Shown: positions 42,565 through 54,277, numbered from the stretch's first letter. The stretch: DNA of 64,000 nt from Vulgatibacter incomptus (GCF_001263175.1 NZ_CP012332.1:3926220-3990219); one strand, 5' to 3'. Notes: generated by a model from the letters alone, not told the origin. Translations and numbers: made by a program.

Positions 42565-44082
42565 TCAAGGCGTTGGCGACGAGTGCTTTCTCGGAACGCC
42601 CGGTTGCTCGCATGGGGGCGGCGGGCCGGTGATCGGACAGGACCGTCGTGATGGCGGGCGCTCGTGAGGGCGGTCCGGATGCGCGAGGGTCTCCGAGTCG
42701 CGGATCAGGAACCACGAGAGGAGGGCCGCCACCACGAGGAGGACGGCGCAGAGGATCATCGCCCTCGGAAAGCTCCGCGACAGCGCGGCGCCGTAGTTCG
42801 TTCCGGAGAGTCCCGTAGCGAGGGGGAGGGCGGCCACGGCCAGGAGGCTCGCCGCCCGCGCGACCGCGTTGTTGATTCCGCTCGCAGCGCCGGCGCGGCG
42901 GGGGTCGGCCGAAGCGAGCACCGCCACCGTCACCGGCACAGCGATCCCCACGAGGCCGAGGCCGAGCACGAGCATGGCCGGCAGCACGTCGCCGACGAGC
43001 CGCGGATGAGCGCCGATTCGGGAGAGCAGGATCAGGCCGATGGCCGCCACGATTCCGCCGCCCGACATCAGCTTCCTCGGGCCGAAGCGGCCCGCCAGCC
43101 CGCCGACGGTCGGCGAGAGGGCCAGCATCACCAGCGACACCGGCAGCAGCGAGATGCCCGACTTCAGGGGCGACCAGCCCGCGACCACCTGCAGGAAGAG
43201 GACGACGAAGAAGAAGCTCCCGCCCAGGGCGGCGTACGCGCAGAGCGTGATCAGGTTGGCGACCGAGAACTCGCGGGAACGGAACAAGGAGAGGGGGACC
43301 ATGGGCTCCGGGCTGCGGCGCTCGTCGACGACGAGGCCGCAGAACGCCGCCACGCCGATCGCCGCGCTCACCAGGACCACGGCCTCGCCCATGCCCGCCG
43401 CGCCCGCCTCGACGAGCGCGAAGGTGATCCCGCCCAGGCCCGACACCGCCAGCACCGCGCCGGCGAGGTCGAGGCTCTGCGGGAGCCTCTCGGCCCGGCT
43501 CTCCGGCACCTTTCGCGACGCCAGGAGGACCGCCGCCGCCAGCGGGACGTTGATCGCGAAGATCCAGCGCCATCCCACGGAGCCCACGAGCAGGCCGCCC
43601 ACGAAGGGGCCGATCGCCGCCGCGACGCCGCTCAGGCCCAACCAGTAGCCGATGGCCCGCGGGCGATCGTCGGGGTGGAAGGTCGACTGGATCAACGCCA
43701 GCGAACCGGGGGTGAGCAGGGCGCTCCCCACCCCTTGCAGGCCACGGGCGCCGACGAGCCACTCCATGCCCGGCGCGAGCGCGCAGAGGACGGAGGCGAC
43801 CGTGAACCAGGCGACGCCGATCCGGAAGGTCCGCAGCCGTCCGAAGCGATCCCCCAGCGAGCCTCCCACGAGGAGGAATGAGGAGAGCGCGAGCATGTAG
43901 GCGTTGACCGTCCACTGCAGGCCGCGGACGTCCGAGCCGAGGTCTTTCCCGATCGACGGCAGGGCCACGTTCACGACCGTCGAGTCCAGGAGGGCCATCG
44001 AGGCCCCGCAGACGGTCGTGACCAGGATCCACTTGCCTGTAGGCTGCGAGAGCCGCACGAGGGCCCGGGCGTCCTGCGCCAT
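42565..44082 (-). CDS. DHA2-family (14-helix) MFS drug exporter
   Basis: A 505-residue inner-membrane proton antiporter of the EmrB/QacA type. Motif C-like and motif A elements are present: LDSTVVNVALPSIGKDLG, GGSLGDRFGRLR, then GYWLGLSGVAAAIGPFVGGLL with GWRWIFAINVP. The helix count by eye agrees with 14. The last 35 residues are Pro/Arg-rich and polar. ATG 44082 starts the conserved segment; the frame stays open upstream but that portion is Arg/Pro-rich noise. Neighbouring genes are unrelated. Substrate cannot be told from the sequence. Confidence 0.88.
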   Translation of the reverse strand: MAQDARALVRLSQPTGKWILVTTVCGASMALLDSTVVNVALPSIGKDLGSDVRGLQWTVNAYMLALSSFLLVGGSLGDRFGRLRTFRIGVAWFTVASVLCALAPGMEWLVGARGLQGVGSALLTPGSLALIQSTFHPDDRPRAIGYWLGLSGVAAAIGPFVGGLLVGSVGWRWIFAINVPLAAAVLLASRKVPESRAERLPQSLDLAGAVLAVSGLGGITFALVEAGAAGMGEAVVLVSAAIGVAAFCGLVVDERRSPEPMVPLSLFRSREFSVANLITLCAYAALGGSFFFVVLFLQVVAGWSPLKSGISLLPVSLVMLALSPTVGGLAGRFGPRKLMSGGGIVAAIGLILLSRIGAHPRLVGDVLPAMLVLGLGLVGIAVPVTVAVLASADPRRAGAASGINNAVARAASLLAVAALPLATGLSGTNYGAALSRSFPRAMILCAVLLVVAALLSWFLIRDSETLAHPDRPHERPPSRRSCPITGPPPPCEQPGVPRKHSSPTP

Positions 44083-44183
44083 CGCATAGGGTAGGGTCTC
44101 GATCGGCGGGCGCCCGCCCGTCCGCACCCGCCCCGGGATCCCACCCGCGGCCTTGATCCCCAGGGTTCGCTGGAATACACCCC

Positions 44184-46211
44184 ATGGCCATGACGGTCCG
44201 ACTCCTCGTCCTCGCTTCAGCGCTCCTCGCCGGGCTCGCCTCCTGCGTCCCGCCCCGCGCCACCTACAACGGCGTCCAGATGTCGGTGGACGACGCCGCC
44301 CGGGCCCAGCTCGACGCGGCCCGGGCCAAGGAGCGCGCCGGCGACCTCGCCAAGGCCGCGGAGCTCTACGAGGACCTGGCCCGCCGCTTCCCCCGCGCGG
44401 ACGAGGCCGACGAGGCCCTCTTCGGCGCCGGCGGCGTCTGGGAGAAGCTGGGCAAGCCCCTGAAGGCCCGGGCGGCGTACGAGACCCTCCTCGACCGCTA
44501 CCCGCGCTCGGACAAGGCGCGGCTGGCCGAGGCCCGGATCTCGGCCCTCGGCGGGGGATCCGATCGGGAGCTCGAGCTGGCCCGGGAGGCCTACGGCCGC
44601 CTGCCGGAGGGCCAGAAGCTCCAGCGCGCCGACGAGCTCGCCCAGGCCGCGGAGAAGTCCGGCGACGCCGACGCTGCGCTCTTCTGGCGCAAGGAGGCGG
44701 TCGCCAGGGCCACGACGCCGGCGCAGCGCGATCGGGCCCAGGAGGCCCTGCGCCGCCTGGTCGAGGGCCTCTCGGCGGTGGACGTGGAGCGGCTCGCGGA
44801 CCGCGAGGACGGCTCCTCACCCGCGGCGCCCCTCCTCTCCTGGCAGCTCGCGTTGGTGCACCAGCAGCACCGCGACTGGGACGCCCTGGAGCGGGCCCTC
44901 TCGAGCTTCCTCTCCCGCTACCCCGACCACACCTACGCGGCCAAGGCGCGGACCCTCCGCGACTCCGTCGGCAACCGCGGCGTGGTGGAGCCCCTGAACG
45001 TCGGCGTGGTCCTGCCGCTCTCCGGGCCCTACAAGGCCTTCGGCCAGCAGCTCCTCGACGGGATCGAGCTGGCGACCAAGGGCTCGGGGATCCGCCTGAT
45101 CGTCCGGGACGACAAGGGCGAGCCCACCGACGCCGCCGCGGCGGTGGAGCGGCTCTTCTTCGAGGACCACGTGATCGGCATCCTCGGCGGCGTCCTCGTC
45201 ACCGAGGCCCAGGCCGCTGCCGCCAAGGCCGACGAGCTCGGGATCCCCATCGTCTCCTTCTCCCGGGCGGAGAAGCTGGTCGAGGGCTCGGAGTGGGTCT
45301 TCCGCGACATGCTCACCAACGGCGAGATGGCCGAGGCCCTGGCCTCGTTCGCCATCGAGCGCCGCGGCATGAGGCGCTTCGCGATCCTCTACCCCGAGAT
45401 CCCCTACGGCACGGAGCTCCGCGACCTCTTCGACGAGCACGTCTCGAGGCACGGCGGTGAGATCCGGGGCACGCAGAGCTACGCGGACAAGGCGACGACC
45501 TTCTCGGACCCGATCCGCAAGCTCGTCGGCAAGGAGAACGTGACCGGCCGGGCGGAGTACCAGCGCAAGCTCGCGGAGATCCGCGCGCAGAACCTCGACG
45601 CCCGGAAGTACCGGAACGCGGTGGAGAAGATGCGCAACTCGATCTCGCCGCGGATCGACTTCGACGCCCTCTTCATCCCCGACCAGTGGCGGCAGATCGC
45701 CCTGGTGGCGCCGGCCCTCGCCTTCGAGGACGTGATCACGAGCTGGTGCGACGCCGCCGACGTGGACCGGACCCGCCGCACCACGGGGCAGGACGTGAAG
45801 CCCGTGATGCTCCTCGGCGCGAACCTCTGGAACCATCCGGAGCTCCCCACCCGGGCGGGCAAGTACGTGAACTGCTCGGTCTTCGTCGACGGCTTCCACG
45901 CGGGATCGGAGCGCCCGGAGGTGGCGCGCTTCGTCGAGTCCTTCCAGCACGCCAAGGGGCGCAACCCCGGCCTCCTCGAGGCCTACGGCTTCGAGGCGTC
46001 GCAGGTGATGCGCTCGTCGATCGAGGCGGACCGCCCGACCAGCCGCCGCGCCCTGGTCGATTCGCTCCTGCGCGCGAGGGATCTCCCGGGACCGATGGGC
46101 CCGACCTCGGTGACCGGCGACCGCGAGCTCCGGCACCCGCTCTTCTTCCTCTTCATCGACAACGGGACGATCCGCGAGGCGCACGTCGACAGTCCGGACG
46201 GGGCACTCTGA
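44184..46211 (+). CDS. TPR plus periplasmic-binding-fold lipoprotein (LpoA-like)
   Basis: A 675-residue lipoprotein; the lipobox LASC puts lipidation at Cys21. Residues about 35-260 are helical TPR-like repeats (AAELYEDLARRFPRADEADEAL, read in parts). From about 270 comes a type I periplasmic-binding fold: VGVVLPLSGPYKAFGQQLLDGIELA (read in parts), then ILGGVLVTEAQAAAAKADELGIPIVSFSR (read in parts). This order matches LpoA, the outer-membrane activator of penicillin-binding protein 1A. A branched-chain amino-acid-type binding protein is the alternative, but there are no ABC genes nearby. The MTV codon at 44190 is an alternative start. Confidence 0.75.
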   Translation: MAMTVRLLVLASALLAGLASCVPPRATYNGVQMSVDDAARAQLDAARAKERAGDLAKAAELYEDLARRFPRADEADEALFGAGGVWEKLGKPLKARAAYETLLDRYPRSDKARLAEARISALGGGSDRELELAREAYGRLPEGQKLQRADELAQAAEKSGDADAALFWRKEAVARATTPAQRDRAQEALRRLVEGLSAVDVERLADREDGSSPAAPLLSWQLALVHQQHRDWDALERALSSFLSRYPDHTYAAKARTLRDSVGNRGVVEPLNVGVVLPLSGPYKAFGQQLLDGIELATKGSGIRLIVRDDKGEPTDAAAAVERLFFEDHVIGILGGVLVTEAQAAAAKADELGIPIVSFSRAEKLVEGSEWVFRDMLTNGEMAEALASFAIERRGMRRFAILYPEIPYGTELRDLFDEHVSRHGGEIRGTQSYADKATTFSDPIRKLVGKENVTGRAEYQRKLAEIRAQNLDARKYRNAVEKMRNSISPRIDFDALFIPDQWRQIALVAPALAFEDVITSWCDAADVDRTRRTTGQDVKPVMLLGANLWNHPELPTRAGKYVNCSVFVDGFHAGSERPEVARFVESFQHAKGRNPGLLEAYGFEASQVMRSSIEADRPTSRRALVDSLLRARDLPGPMGPTSVTGDRELRHPLFFLFIDNGTIREAHVDSPDGAL

Positions 46212-46243
46212 GCGACAACGACCCGCCGCACCTTCGAGGGACG

Positions 46244-47245
46244 ATGAGCGAGCTCCCGCGTCCGACCGCCGAGGTGGCCCCGGTTTCCGCCGAGGCCGGA
46301 GCGCCGCCTGCCGCCGCTTCGAGGCGGCGCTTTCCGACGCTCAACCTCCTCCTCTTCCTCGCCACGGTGGGCTCGACCCTCGTCGCCGGCGCGAACTATG
46401 CCGCCGGCTACGCGGAGGCCGAGGAGCCCGCTGGCTGGGGCCAGCTCCTGGCGAGCGGCGTGCCCTTCGCGGCGAGCCTCCTCGGGATCCTGGTCGCCCA
46501 CGAGATGGGGCACTTTCTCACCGCTCGTAAACACCGCGTCGACGCGTCGTGGCCCTATTTCATCCCCGTGCCCATCGGCATCGGCACCTTCGGCGCCGTG
46601 ATCCGCATGCGCGGGAGGATCCCCACCCGCGACGCCCTCGTGGACATCGGCGCCTCCGGACCCCTGGCCGGCTTCGTCGTCGCCTTGCCGCTGCTGGTGT
46701 GGGGTGTCTCGCTCTCGCGGATCGTCGACGTCCCCGCCGAGCCCAACCTCCTCTTCGGCAACCTCTCCGCCTACAGCCTGGTGAAGGGATGGATCTCCGG
46801 GGTGATGCCCTGGGCCCACGACTGGCCCATGGAGCCCCAGCCGCTCCTCTACCTCCTGGTGAAGAAGGCGATGGTGGGCCTGGGGCCCCACCAGGACCTG
46901 ATGATCCACCCGATCGCCTTCGCCGCCGTCATCGGCCTCTTCGTCACGGCGCTGAACCTCGTGCCCCTCGGCCAGCTCGATGGCGGCCACGTGGCCTACG
47001 CCGTCCTCGGGCGGAAGGCGCGGGCGGTGGGGCAGCTCGCGTCGGTCTTCCTCCTCGCGCTCGTGGTCTTCTCCAGCGCCGGCTGGCTCCTCTGGCTCCT
47101 CCTCTCGAGGCGCTTCGTCGGGGTGGGGCACCCCCCGGTGGAGCAGGACCACCTCCCGCTCTCCAGGGGGCGAAAGCTCGTCGTTGCCGCCACGGTCGTG
47201 GTCTTCCTGCTCACGCTCACGCCGGTCTCCATGGACCTGCTGTAA
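46244..47245 (+). CDS. Site-2-type M50 membrane metalloprotease
   Basis: A 333-residue polytopic protein. The zinc motif HEMGH is at residues 86-90 in a membrane helix (LLGILVAHEMGHFLTARKH), and the second motif NLVPLGQLDGGH provides the third metal ligand. Both match the S2P/M50 rhomboid-like plant EGY subgroup, which cleaves transmembrane substrates. About seven helices are visible. There is no PDZ domain, unlike RseP. ATG 46244 has GAGGG seven bases upstream. Substrate unknown; regulated cleavage of anti-sigma factors is a family possibility. Confidence 0.88.
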   Translation: MSELPRPTAEVAPVSAEAGAPPAAASRRRFPTLNLLLFLATVGSTLVAGANYAAGYAEAEEPAGWGQLLASGVPFAASLLGILVAHEMGHFLTARKHRVDASWPYFIPVPIGIGTFGAVIRMRGRIPTRDALVDIGASGPLAGFVVALPLLVWGVSLSRIVDVPAEPNLLFGNLSAYSLVKGWISGVMPWAHDWPMEPQPLLYLLVKKAMVGLGPHQDLMIHPIAFAAVIGLFVTALNLVPLGQLDGGHVAYAVLGRKARAVGQLASVFLLALVVFSSAGWLLWLLLSRRFVGVGHPPVEQDHLPLSRGRKLVVAATVVVFLLTLTPVSMDLL

Positions 47246-47298
47246 GGTCTCGCTCCCGGCGAGCGATCGCCCCTGACATCCGGGACGGATTCCGCGAC

Positions 47299-47889
47299 GT
47301 GAAGATCCTCTGCGAGGCCTGCAACCGGCTCGGACCGCCCTCGGCGTGGTCCGTGGATGGCAACTTCCTCCGCCTTCGCTGCGGCGGCTGCGGGGGCGAG
47401 CAGGCGGTCCGGGGCGAGCCGACGGCGCCGCGCGGTGCTCCGGCAGGCGCCGGCCCGACTCGAGGCGCGGCCGCCACGCCGGAGTTTCCGTCCCTGTACT
47501 CCGCGGGCGAAGGGGAGCAGGACCCCGTCCCACCGATCGATGCGGCGCCGTCAGAGGATTGGCTCGAACGGGGCTGGGCGCGCGTCCTCACCTGCTGGAA
47601 CGATCCCGCCGCCCACGAAGCCCTGGTGGCCGAGGCCGCCGCCCGCGGCTCCTTCGCCGAGCTGGGCGGGCTCTACCGCCGCGTGATCGAGACGCGGCCC
47701 ACCGACGAACGCGCCCTCGCCGCCCGGGAGGAGATCCTCCGCCGGGCAACGGCCCACCTCATGGTCACCCTCCCGTCCCAGGAGCGCGGCCTCGATTCCG
47801 CCCAGGTCCGCAAGGTCCAGGCGTGGGTCTTCGGCCTCTTCCTCGTGCTCCTGGGTGGCTTCGCCCTCTTCCTCTTCGCAGGCCGATGA
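47299..47889 (+). CDS. Zinc-ribbon and C-terminal membrane-anchor protein
   Basis: A 196-residue protein. A zinc ribbon opens it (CEAC at residues 4-7 and CGGC about 20 residues later). A Pro/Ala/Gly-rich linker, a helical domain (WLERGWARVLTCWNDPAAHEALVAEA, read in parts) with a TPR-like pair, and one C-terminal helix (VFGLFLVLLGGFALFLFAG) follow. The zinc end would face the cytosol. The GTG start at 47299 gives the first CxxC intact. It overlaps the helicase gene by ATGA, so the two are co-translated. No function is recognised. Confidence 0.65.
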   Translation: MKILCEACNRLGPPSAWSVDGNFLRLRCGGCGGEQAVRGEPTAPRGAPAGAGPTRGAAATPEFPSLYSAGEGEQDPVPPIDAAPSEDWLERGWARVLTCWNDPAAHEALVAEAAARGSFAELGGLYRRVIETRPTDERALAAREEILRRATAHLMVTLPSQERGLDSAQVRKVQAWVFGLFLVLLGGFALFLFAGR

Positions 47890-49940
47890 ACCACGACCCG
47901 ATCCTCCAGGTGCTCGGCGAGGGCGGCCTCCTCTCCCGCGCGATCCCCGGCTACGAGCTCCGCCCCCAGCAGCTCCGAATGGCACAGTCGGTGCTCGGCG
48001 CGCTGGAGCGCGACCGCTACCTCCTCGCCGAGGCGGGCACCGGCACCGGCAAGACCCTGGCCTACCTCCTCCCCGCGATCCTCTCCGGCAAGAAGGTCGT
48101 GGTCTCCACCGCCACCAAGACCCTGCAGGAGCAGATCTACTTCAAGGACCTCCCGCTCCTCGCCCGGGTCCTCGGGATCGACGTGCGCGCGGCCTACATG
48201 AAGGGCCGCTCCAACTACCTGTGCAGGACGCGCTTCGAGGCCTTCGCGGAGGAGCCGAAGTTCGCGGCGAAGGCCGAGGCCCAGAGCTGGCCGGAGATCC
48301 GTTCTTGGGCGGCCGCCACCGAGAGCGGCGACCGCGCCGAGCTCGACCTGCCCGAGGGCTTCGCCACCTGGCGCGAGCTCTCCGCCACCTCCGAGACCTG
48401 CACCGGCCAGCGCTGCCCCGCCTACGAGAGCTGCTTCGTCACCGCGATGAGGCGCAAGGCGCAGGAGGCCTCGCTGGTGGTCGTGAACCACCACCTCTTC
48501 TTCGCCGACCTCGCCCTCAAGAGCAGCGGCGAGGACCACGGCGCCGAGGTGATCCCCCGCTACGACGCGGTGATCTTCGACGAGGCCCACGCGCTCGAGG
48601 AGATCGCCACCGACTACTTCGGCGTGCAGCTCTCCACCTACCGGATCGAGGAGCTGGTCCGAGACGCCACCCGCGAGGTGGCGAAGATCCCGTCTCTCGT
48701 GCCCCTGCTCGCGCCCTTGATCGGCCGCGTCGAGGGCCGCGGGGCGGGCTTCTTCTCCTCGGTGGAGGCGGCCACGGGGCTCGTGCGCGGCGGCGGCCGA
48801 AGCAGCACGCCGCACGCCTTCGCCTCCCGGGGAAGCGAGGACCTCCTCGGCGGTCAGAGGCCCGCCCAGCCGCCGCGCGACGGCCAGGACGCGACGGTCC
48901 GCCTCGCCCCGGGGGCCCTCGGCGGCTGCGCCCAGGAGAGGAGCGAGCTCCTCCACGCGCTGGGCGAGCTCACCGAGGCCGCCTCCGGCGCGCCCGACGT
49001 CCCCGAGCTCGAGGCGATCGCCCGGCGCTGCGTCCGGATCGCCGACGAGCTCTCCTTCGTGAGCGAGGTGGGGGAGGGCGGCGTCTTCGTGCACTACGTG
49101 GAGCGCCGCGGGCGCGGAACCTTCCTCCGGGCGGCGCCGATCGAGATCGCCGACGAGCTCGCGAGGCGCCTCTACGCCACGCTCCCCAGCGCCGTCTTCA
49201 CCTCTGCCACCCTGGCCGTCACCGGGCGCTTCGACTACGTGCGCCGCCGCCTGGGCATCGAGGACCACGAGCGCGAGCTGCGCGTGCCCCTCGACGAGCT
49301 GCAGGTCGGCAGCCCCTTCGACTACCGGCGGCAGGCGGCGCTCTACCTGCCCACCCATCTCCCCGAGCCCCAGGACCGCGCCTTCATCGACGAGGCGACC
49401 TGGGAGCTCGAGCAGCTCTTCGCCCTCACCGGCGGCCGCGCCTTCGCCCTCTTCACCAGCGTGCGCAACATGCAGCGCGCCCACGCCCTGCTCGAGCCGC
49501 GGCTCCCGTATCGGGTGCTGCTCCAGGGCGAGCTCCCCAAGGCGCGACTCATCGAGCGCTTCGTCGAGACGCCCAGCGTCCTCTTCGCCACCGCCTCGTT
49601 CTGGGAGGGGGTCGACGTCCCGGGCGACGCCCTCTCCCTTGTGGTGATCGACAAGCTCCCCTTCGCCTCACCGACCGATCCGGTGGTCGCCGCGCGCATC
49701 GACGCCCTGCGCGCCGGCGGCGGCGATCCCTTCGGCGCCTACCAGGTGCCCCAGGCCGCAATCGCCCTGCGGCAGGGCTTCGGCCGCCTAGTCCGCACCC
49801 GCAGCGACCGCGGCATCGTAGCCATCCTCGACAAGCGGATCACCACCAAGGGCTACGGCCGCCAGTTCCTCCGCTCGCTCCCCGACTGCCCGCGCTTCGG
49901 CCGCCTCGAGCACGTCGAGCGCTGGTGGACGTCGACCTAG
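47886..49940 (+). CDS. DinG/XPD-family iron-sulfur DNA helicase
   Basis: A 684-residue superfamily 2 helicase. Walker A GTGTGKT is at 51-57, DEAH at 232-235, and four cysteines (113, 172, 177, 183) suit the [4Fe-4S] cluster of XPD/DinG. C-terminal motifs include FTSATLAVTGRFDYVRRRLG, ATASFWEGVDVPGDALSLVVIDKLPF (read in parts) and the Arg-rich QGFGRLVRTRSDRG motif VI. It lacks the exonuclease domain of Gram-positive DinG. The start overlaps the preceding zinc-ribbon gene. It probably acts on R-loops, D-loops or G-quadruplexes, as family members do. Confidence 0.88.
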   Translation: MNHDPILQVLGEGGLLSRAIPGYELRPQQLRMAQSVLGALERDRYLLAEAGTGTGKTLAYLLPAILSGKKVVVSTATKTLQEQIYFKDLPLLARVLGIDVRAAYMKGRSNYLCRTRFEAFAEEPKFAAKAEAQSWPEIRSWAAATESGDRAELDLPEGFATWRELSATSETCTGQRCPAYESCFVTAMRRKAQEASLVVVNHHLFFADLALKSSGEDHGAEVIPRYDAVIFDEAHALEEIATDYFGVQLSTYRIEELVRDATREVAKIPSLVPLLAPLIGRVEGRGAGFFSSVEAATGLVRGGGRSSTPHAFASRGSEDLLGGQRPAQPPRDGQDATVRLAPGALGGCAQERSELLHALGELTEAASGAPDVPELEAIARRCVRIADELSFVSEVGEGGVFVHYVERRGRGTFLRAAPIEIADELARRLYATLPSAVFTSATLAVTGRFDYVRRRLGIEDHERELRVPLDELQVGSPFDYRRQAALYLPTHLPEPQDRAFIDEATWELEQLFALTGGRAFALFTSVRNMQRAHALLEPRLPYRVLLQGELPKARLIERFVETPSVLFATASFWEGVDVPGDALSLVVIDKLPFASPTDPVVAARIDALRAGGGDPFGAYQVPQAAIALRQGFGRLVRTRSDRGIVAILDKRITTKGYGRQFLRSLPDCPRFGRLEHVERWWTST

Positions 49941-49986
49941 GCCGCGCCAATCGCCGTCGCCTTGGGCGCCTCGGATTTGTTTCGCG

Positions 49987-50883
49987 CTACCGCGACTCCA
50001 GCAGCGCGATCAGCGCCTCCCGCAGCTCGTGATACCGGGCCTTGCCCCACGCGAAGCCCTCGGTGCCGTGGAGGCCAGGGACGTCGTTGAGGCGCAGGCG
50101 CGTGTCGAAGGTCGCCACCGTCACCGCGCTCGGCTCCTCGATCACCGCGATCGTCGCCCGCTCCTCGAGCTCGCGCAGGAGGTTCTTCTTGTCCGACGGG
50201 GAGATCAGCTTGCCCAGGCGGAGCACCAGGATCCCCGGGTGGTCCAGCTCAGCCTGGTCGAGGTACTTGCGAACACCGGCCTGGCGCTTCCGGGCCTCGG
50301 CGTCGAGGCGGTCGATCGTGGCCGTCAGCTCGGCCGGCTCCTTACCCGAGACCAGGGCCTCCGCCACGGAGATCGCGAAGGCTCCGTGCTGGTTGGGATG
50401 CGCGTCCCGACTCCTCTCGATGGCGCGGGCGAGGCGCAGGCCCCGCTCCGAGCAGACGAAACCCTGGCCCGGCGCGTCGATGGCCCGGCTGTCCTCGTCG
50501 GCCTCGGGGTAGGGCGCGATCCCGCCGCGAAGGTACTTGACGGCGGAGATCAGCCCGTCGAAGTCGGCGTGGGCGTAGATCCGAGCCACCTCCCCGATCT
50601 CCTCCACGAGCTCAGTGGTCACGAGCTGGGGGCAGGCGGGCGCAGCGACCTTGTCCACCAGCAGGAAGCGCGGATCGCCCTCGTAGCGGCTCCAGGCCGG
50701 GTGGGGGTGGTGGTCGATCCACTTCGCCAGGCGGAGGCCGAGCTCCTCGATGAAGGGCCGCGTGGCCGTCTCGTAGCGGTCGCCCGCGGCGAAGGCGAGG
50801 TCGAGGGTGACGACCCTCCCCTCGAGGGGAGGGATCGGGAGCTGCTTGGGCGAGTTCACGAACTCGAGGGGAGGTTTGCGCAC
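49987..50883 (-). CDS. DHH-like phosphoesterase with unusual motif order
   Basis: A 298-residue protein. IDHHPHP (D57-H58-H59) resembles DHH motif III, and HADFDGLISA (H105, D107, D109) resembles motif I, yet motif I comes after motif III, the reverse of the usual order. The rest (about 175-298) has an alpha/beta pattern that could be a DHHA1-like or unrelated domain (GILVLRLGKLISPSDKKNLLRELEER, read in parts). It stands alone, convergent with the helicase and divergent from lon. It could be a circularly permuted DHH enzyme or a chance resemblance; no substrate can be proposed. Confidence 0.5.
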   Translation of the reverse strand: MRKPPLEFVNSPKQLPIPPLEGRVVTLDLAFAAGDRYETATRPFIEELGLRLAKWIDHHPHPAWSRYEGDPRFLLVDKVAAPACPQLVTTELVEEIGEVARIYAHADFDGLISAVKYLRGGIAPYPEADEDSRAIDAPGQGFVCSERGLRLARAIERSRDAHPNQHGAFAISVAEALVSGKEPAELTATIDRLDAEARKRQAGVRKYLDQAELDHPGILVLRLGKLISPSDKKNLLRELEERATIAVIEEPSAVTVATFDTRLRLNDVPGLHGTEGFAWGKARYHELREALIALLESR

Positions 50884-50963
50884 GGGGCGTATGATAGCCG
50901 CGAGCCCGTACGCTTGCCGGCTTGTTGACCCCCCGGCCCTTCGCGGGCGACGCTGCCTCCCCG

Positions 50964-53381
<2,418 letters not shown>

Positions 53382-53517
53382 AGAAATCGGCCCCGCAGCA
53401 GCGGGCCCGACTCCCTGGCTCCGCCTGAAGGGAAAAGGACTCCACCAGCGTCTTGGGATATGATCCTCGGCAGGCCCGGGTGGCTGGTGTCGAGCGGTCC
53501 CGTCGCGAGGCGAATGG

Positions 53518-53534
53518 GGGGGCTCGCAGCCCCC
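53518..53534 (+). terminator. GC hairpin in the lon-mglA-like gap
   Basis: GGGGGCT (53518-53524) and AGCCCCC (53528-53534) form a 7-bp stem with a CGC loop, in the 206-base gap downstream of lon. No T run follows. It may be a weak terminator or a leader hairpin of the GTPase mRNA. A TATGAT hexamer (53459-53464) upstream could be a -10 box but has no good -35. Confidence 0.3.
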
Positions 53535-53587
53535 TCCTCGTTCCCCGCAGCCGGGACGGGTTCGGCGCCGGTCACCAAGGGGTGGGA

Positions 53588-54277
53588 ATGCAGATCAACC
53601 AGACGCTGCGGGAGCTGACGCTCAAGGTCGTCTATTACGGCCCGGCGCTGAGCGGCAAGACGACGAACCTCCTGGCGTTGCACGAGCGGTTCTCGCCGGA
53701 GGTCCGAGGGCGTCTGCTCACGGTCGACACCAAGGACGATCGGACGCTCTTCTTCGACGTGCTCCCGGTGTTCGTCCGGACCGCCGGCGAGCTCCGGGTG
53801 AAGGTCAAGCTCTATACCGTCCCGGGCCAGGTGATCCACGCCGCCACGCGACGCCTCGTGCTCCAGGGGGCTGACGGCGTCGCCTTCGTCGCGGACGCCC
53901 AGCGGAGCGCCACACCGAGCAACAACGCAGCCTGGCGAAACCTGATGGACGATCTGCGGTCGAACGGCATCGACTCCCAGAGAGTCCCGATGGTGATCCA
54001 GTTCAACAAGATGGACCTCGAGGGCGCCCGCACCACCGCGGAGTTGGAAGAGGCGCGCTCGCGCGGCAAGGAGCCGGTCCTTGGCGCCGTCGCGGTGCGG
54101 GGAGACGGCGTGGTCGAGACGCTGCGCGGCCTCTTGCAGCTCATCTTCCGGGACCTGGATCGGAGCTTCGGCCTCGGGTCTACGATCCGGCTGACGGAAG
54201 AGGAATTCTTGGGGGAGATCTTCCGGAACCTGGACGGCGCGCCAGCCCGAAAGTCCGGAATGGGGGGACTGTCATGA
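53588..54277 (+). CDS. MglA-family Ras-like GTPase with C-terminal extension
   Basis: A 229-residue small GTPase very similar in layout to Myxococcus MglA. It has LKVVYYGPALSGKTTNLLAL (P-loop GPALSGKT), DRTLFFDVLPV, LYTVPGQV (switch II/G3 in the TVPGQ form), GADGVAFVADAQ, and the G4 motif NKMD (FNKMDLEG). MglA itself is about 195 residues; here 30-35 extra residues (STIRLTEEEFLGEIFRNLDG) follow the fold. MglA sets cell polarity for gliding in Myxococcus. ATG 53588 has a GGGGTGGGA purine run upstream. The stop overlaps the following kinase start (ATGA), so the pair is co-translated. No mglB lies nearby. Confidence 0.9.
   Translation: MQINQTLRELTLKVVYYGPALSGKTTNLLALHERFSPEVRGRLLTVDTKDDRTLFFDVLPVFVRTAGELRVKVKLYTVPGQVIHAATRRLVLQGADGVAFVADAQRSATPSNNAAWRNLMDDLRSNGIDSQRVPMVIQFNKMDLEGARTTAELEEARSRGKEPVLGAVAVRGDGVVETLRGLLQLIFRDLDRSFGLGSTIRLTEEEFLGEIFRNLDGAPARKSGMGGLS

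Noticed and set aside
40235-42667. An 810-residue open frame on the plus strand over the kinase gene
   Set aside because: It is Arg/Pro/Gly-rich with no domain and is a shadow of the GAF-PAS-PAS kinase in another frame, as is usual in very GC-rich DNA.
44105-44118. Perfect palindrome GGCGGGCGCCCGCC between the MFS gene and the LpoA-like gene
   Set aside because: Pure G/C palindromes arise easily at this base composition, and no second copy or promoter context supports an operator.
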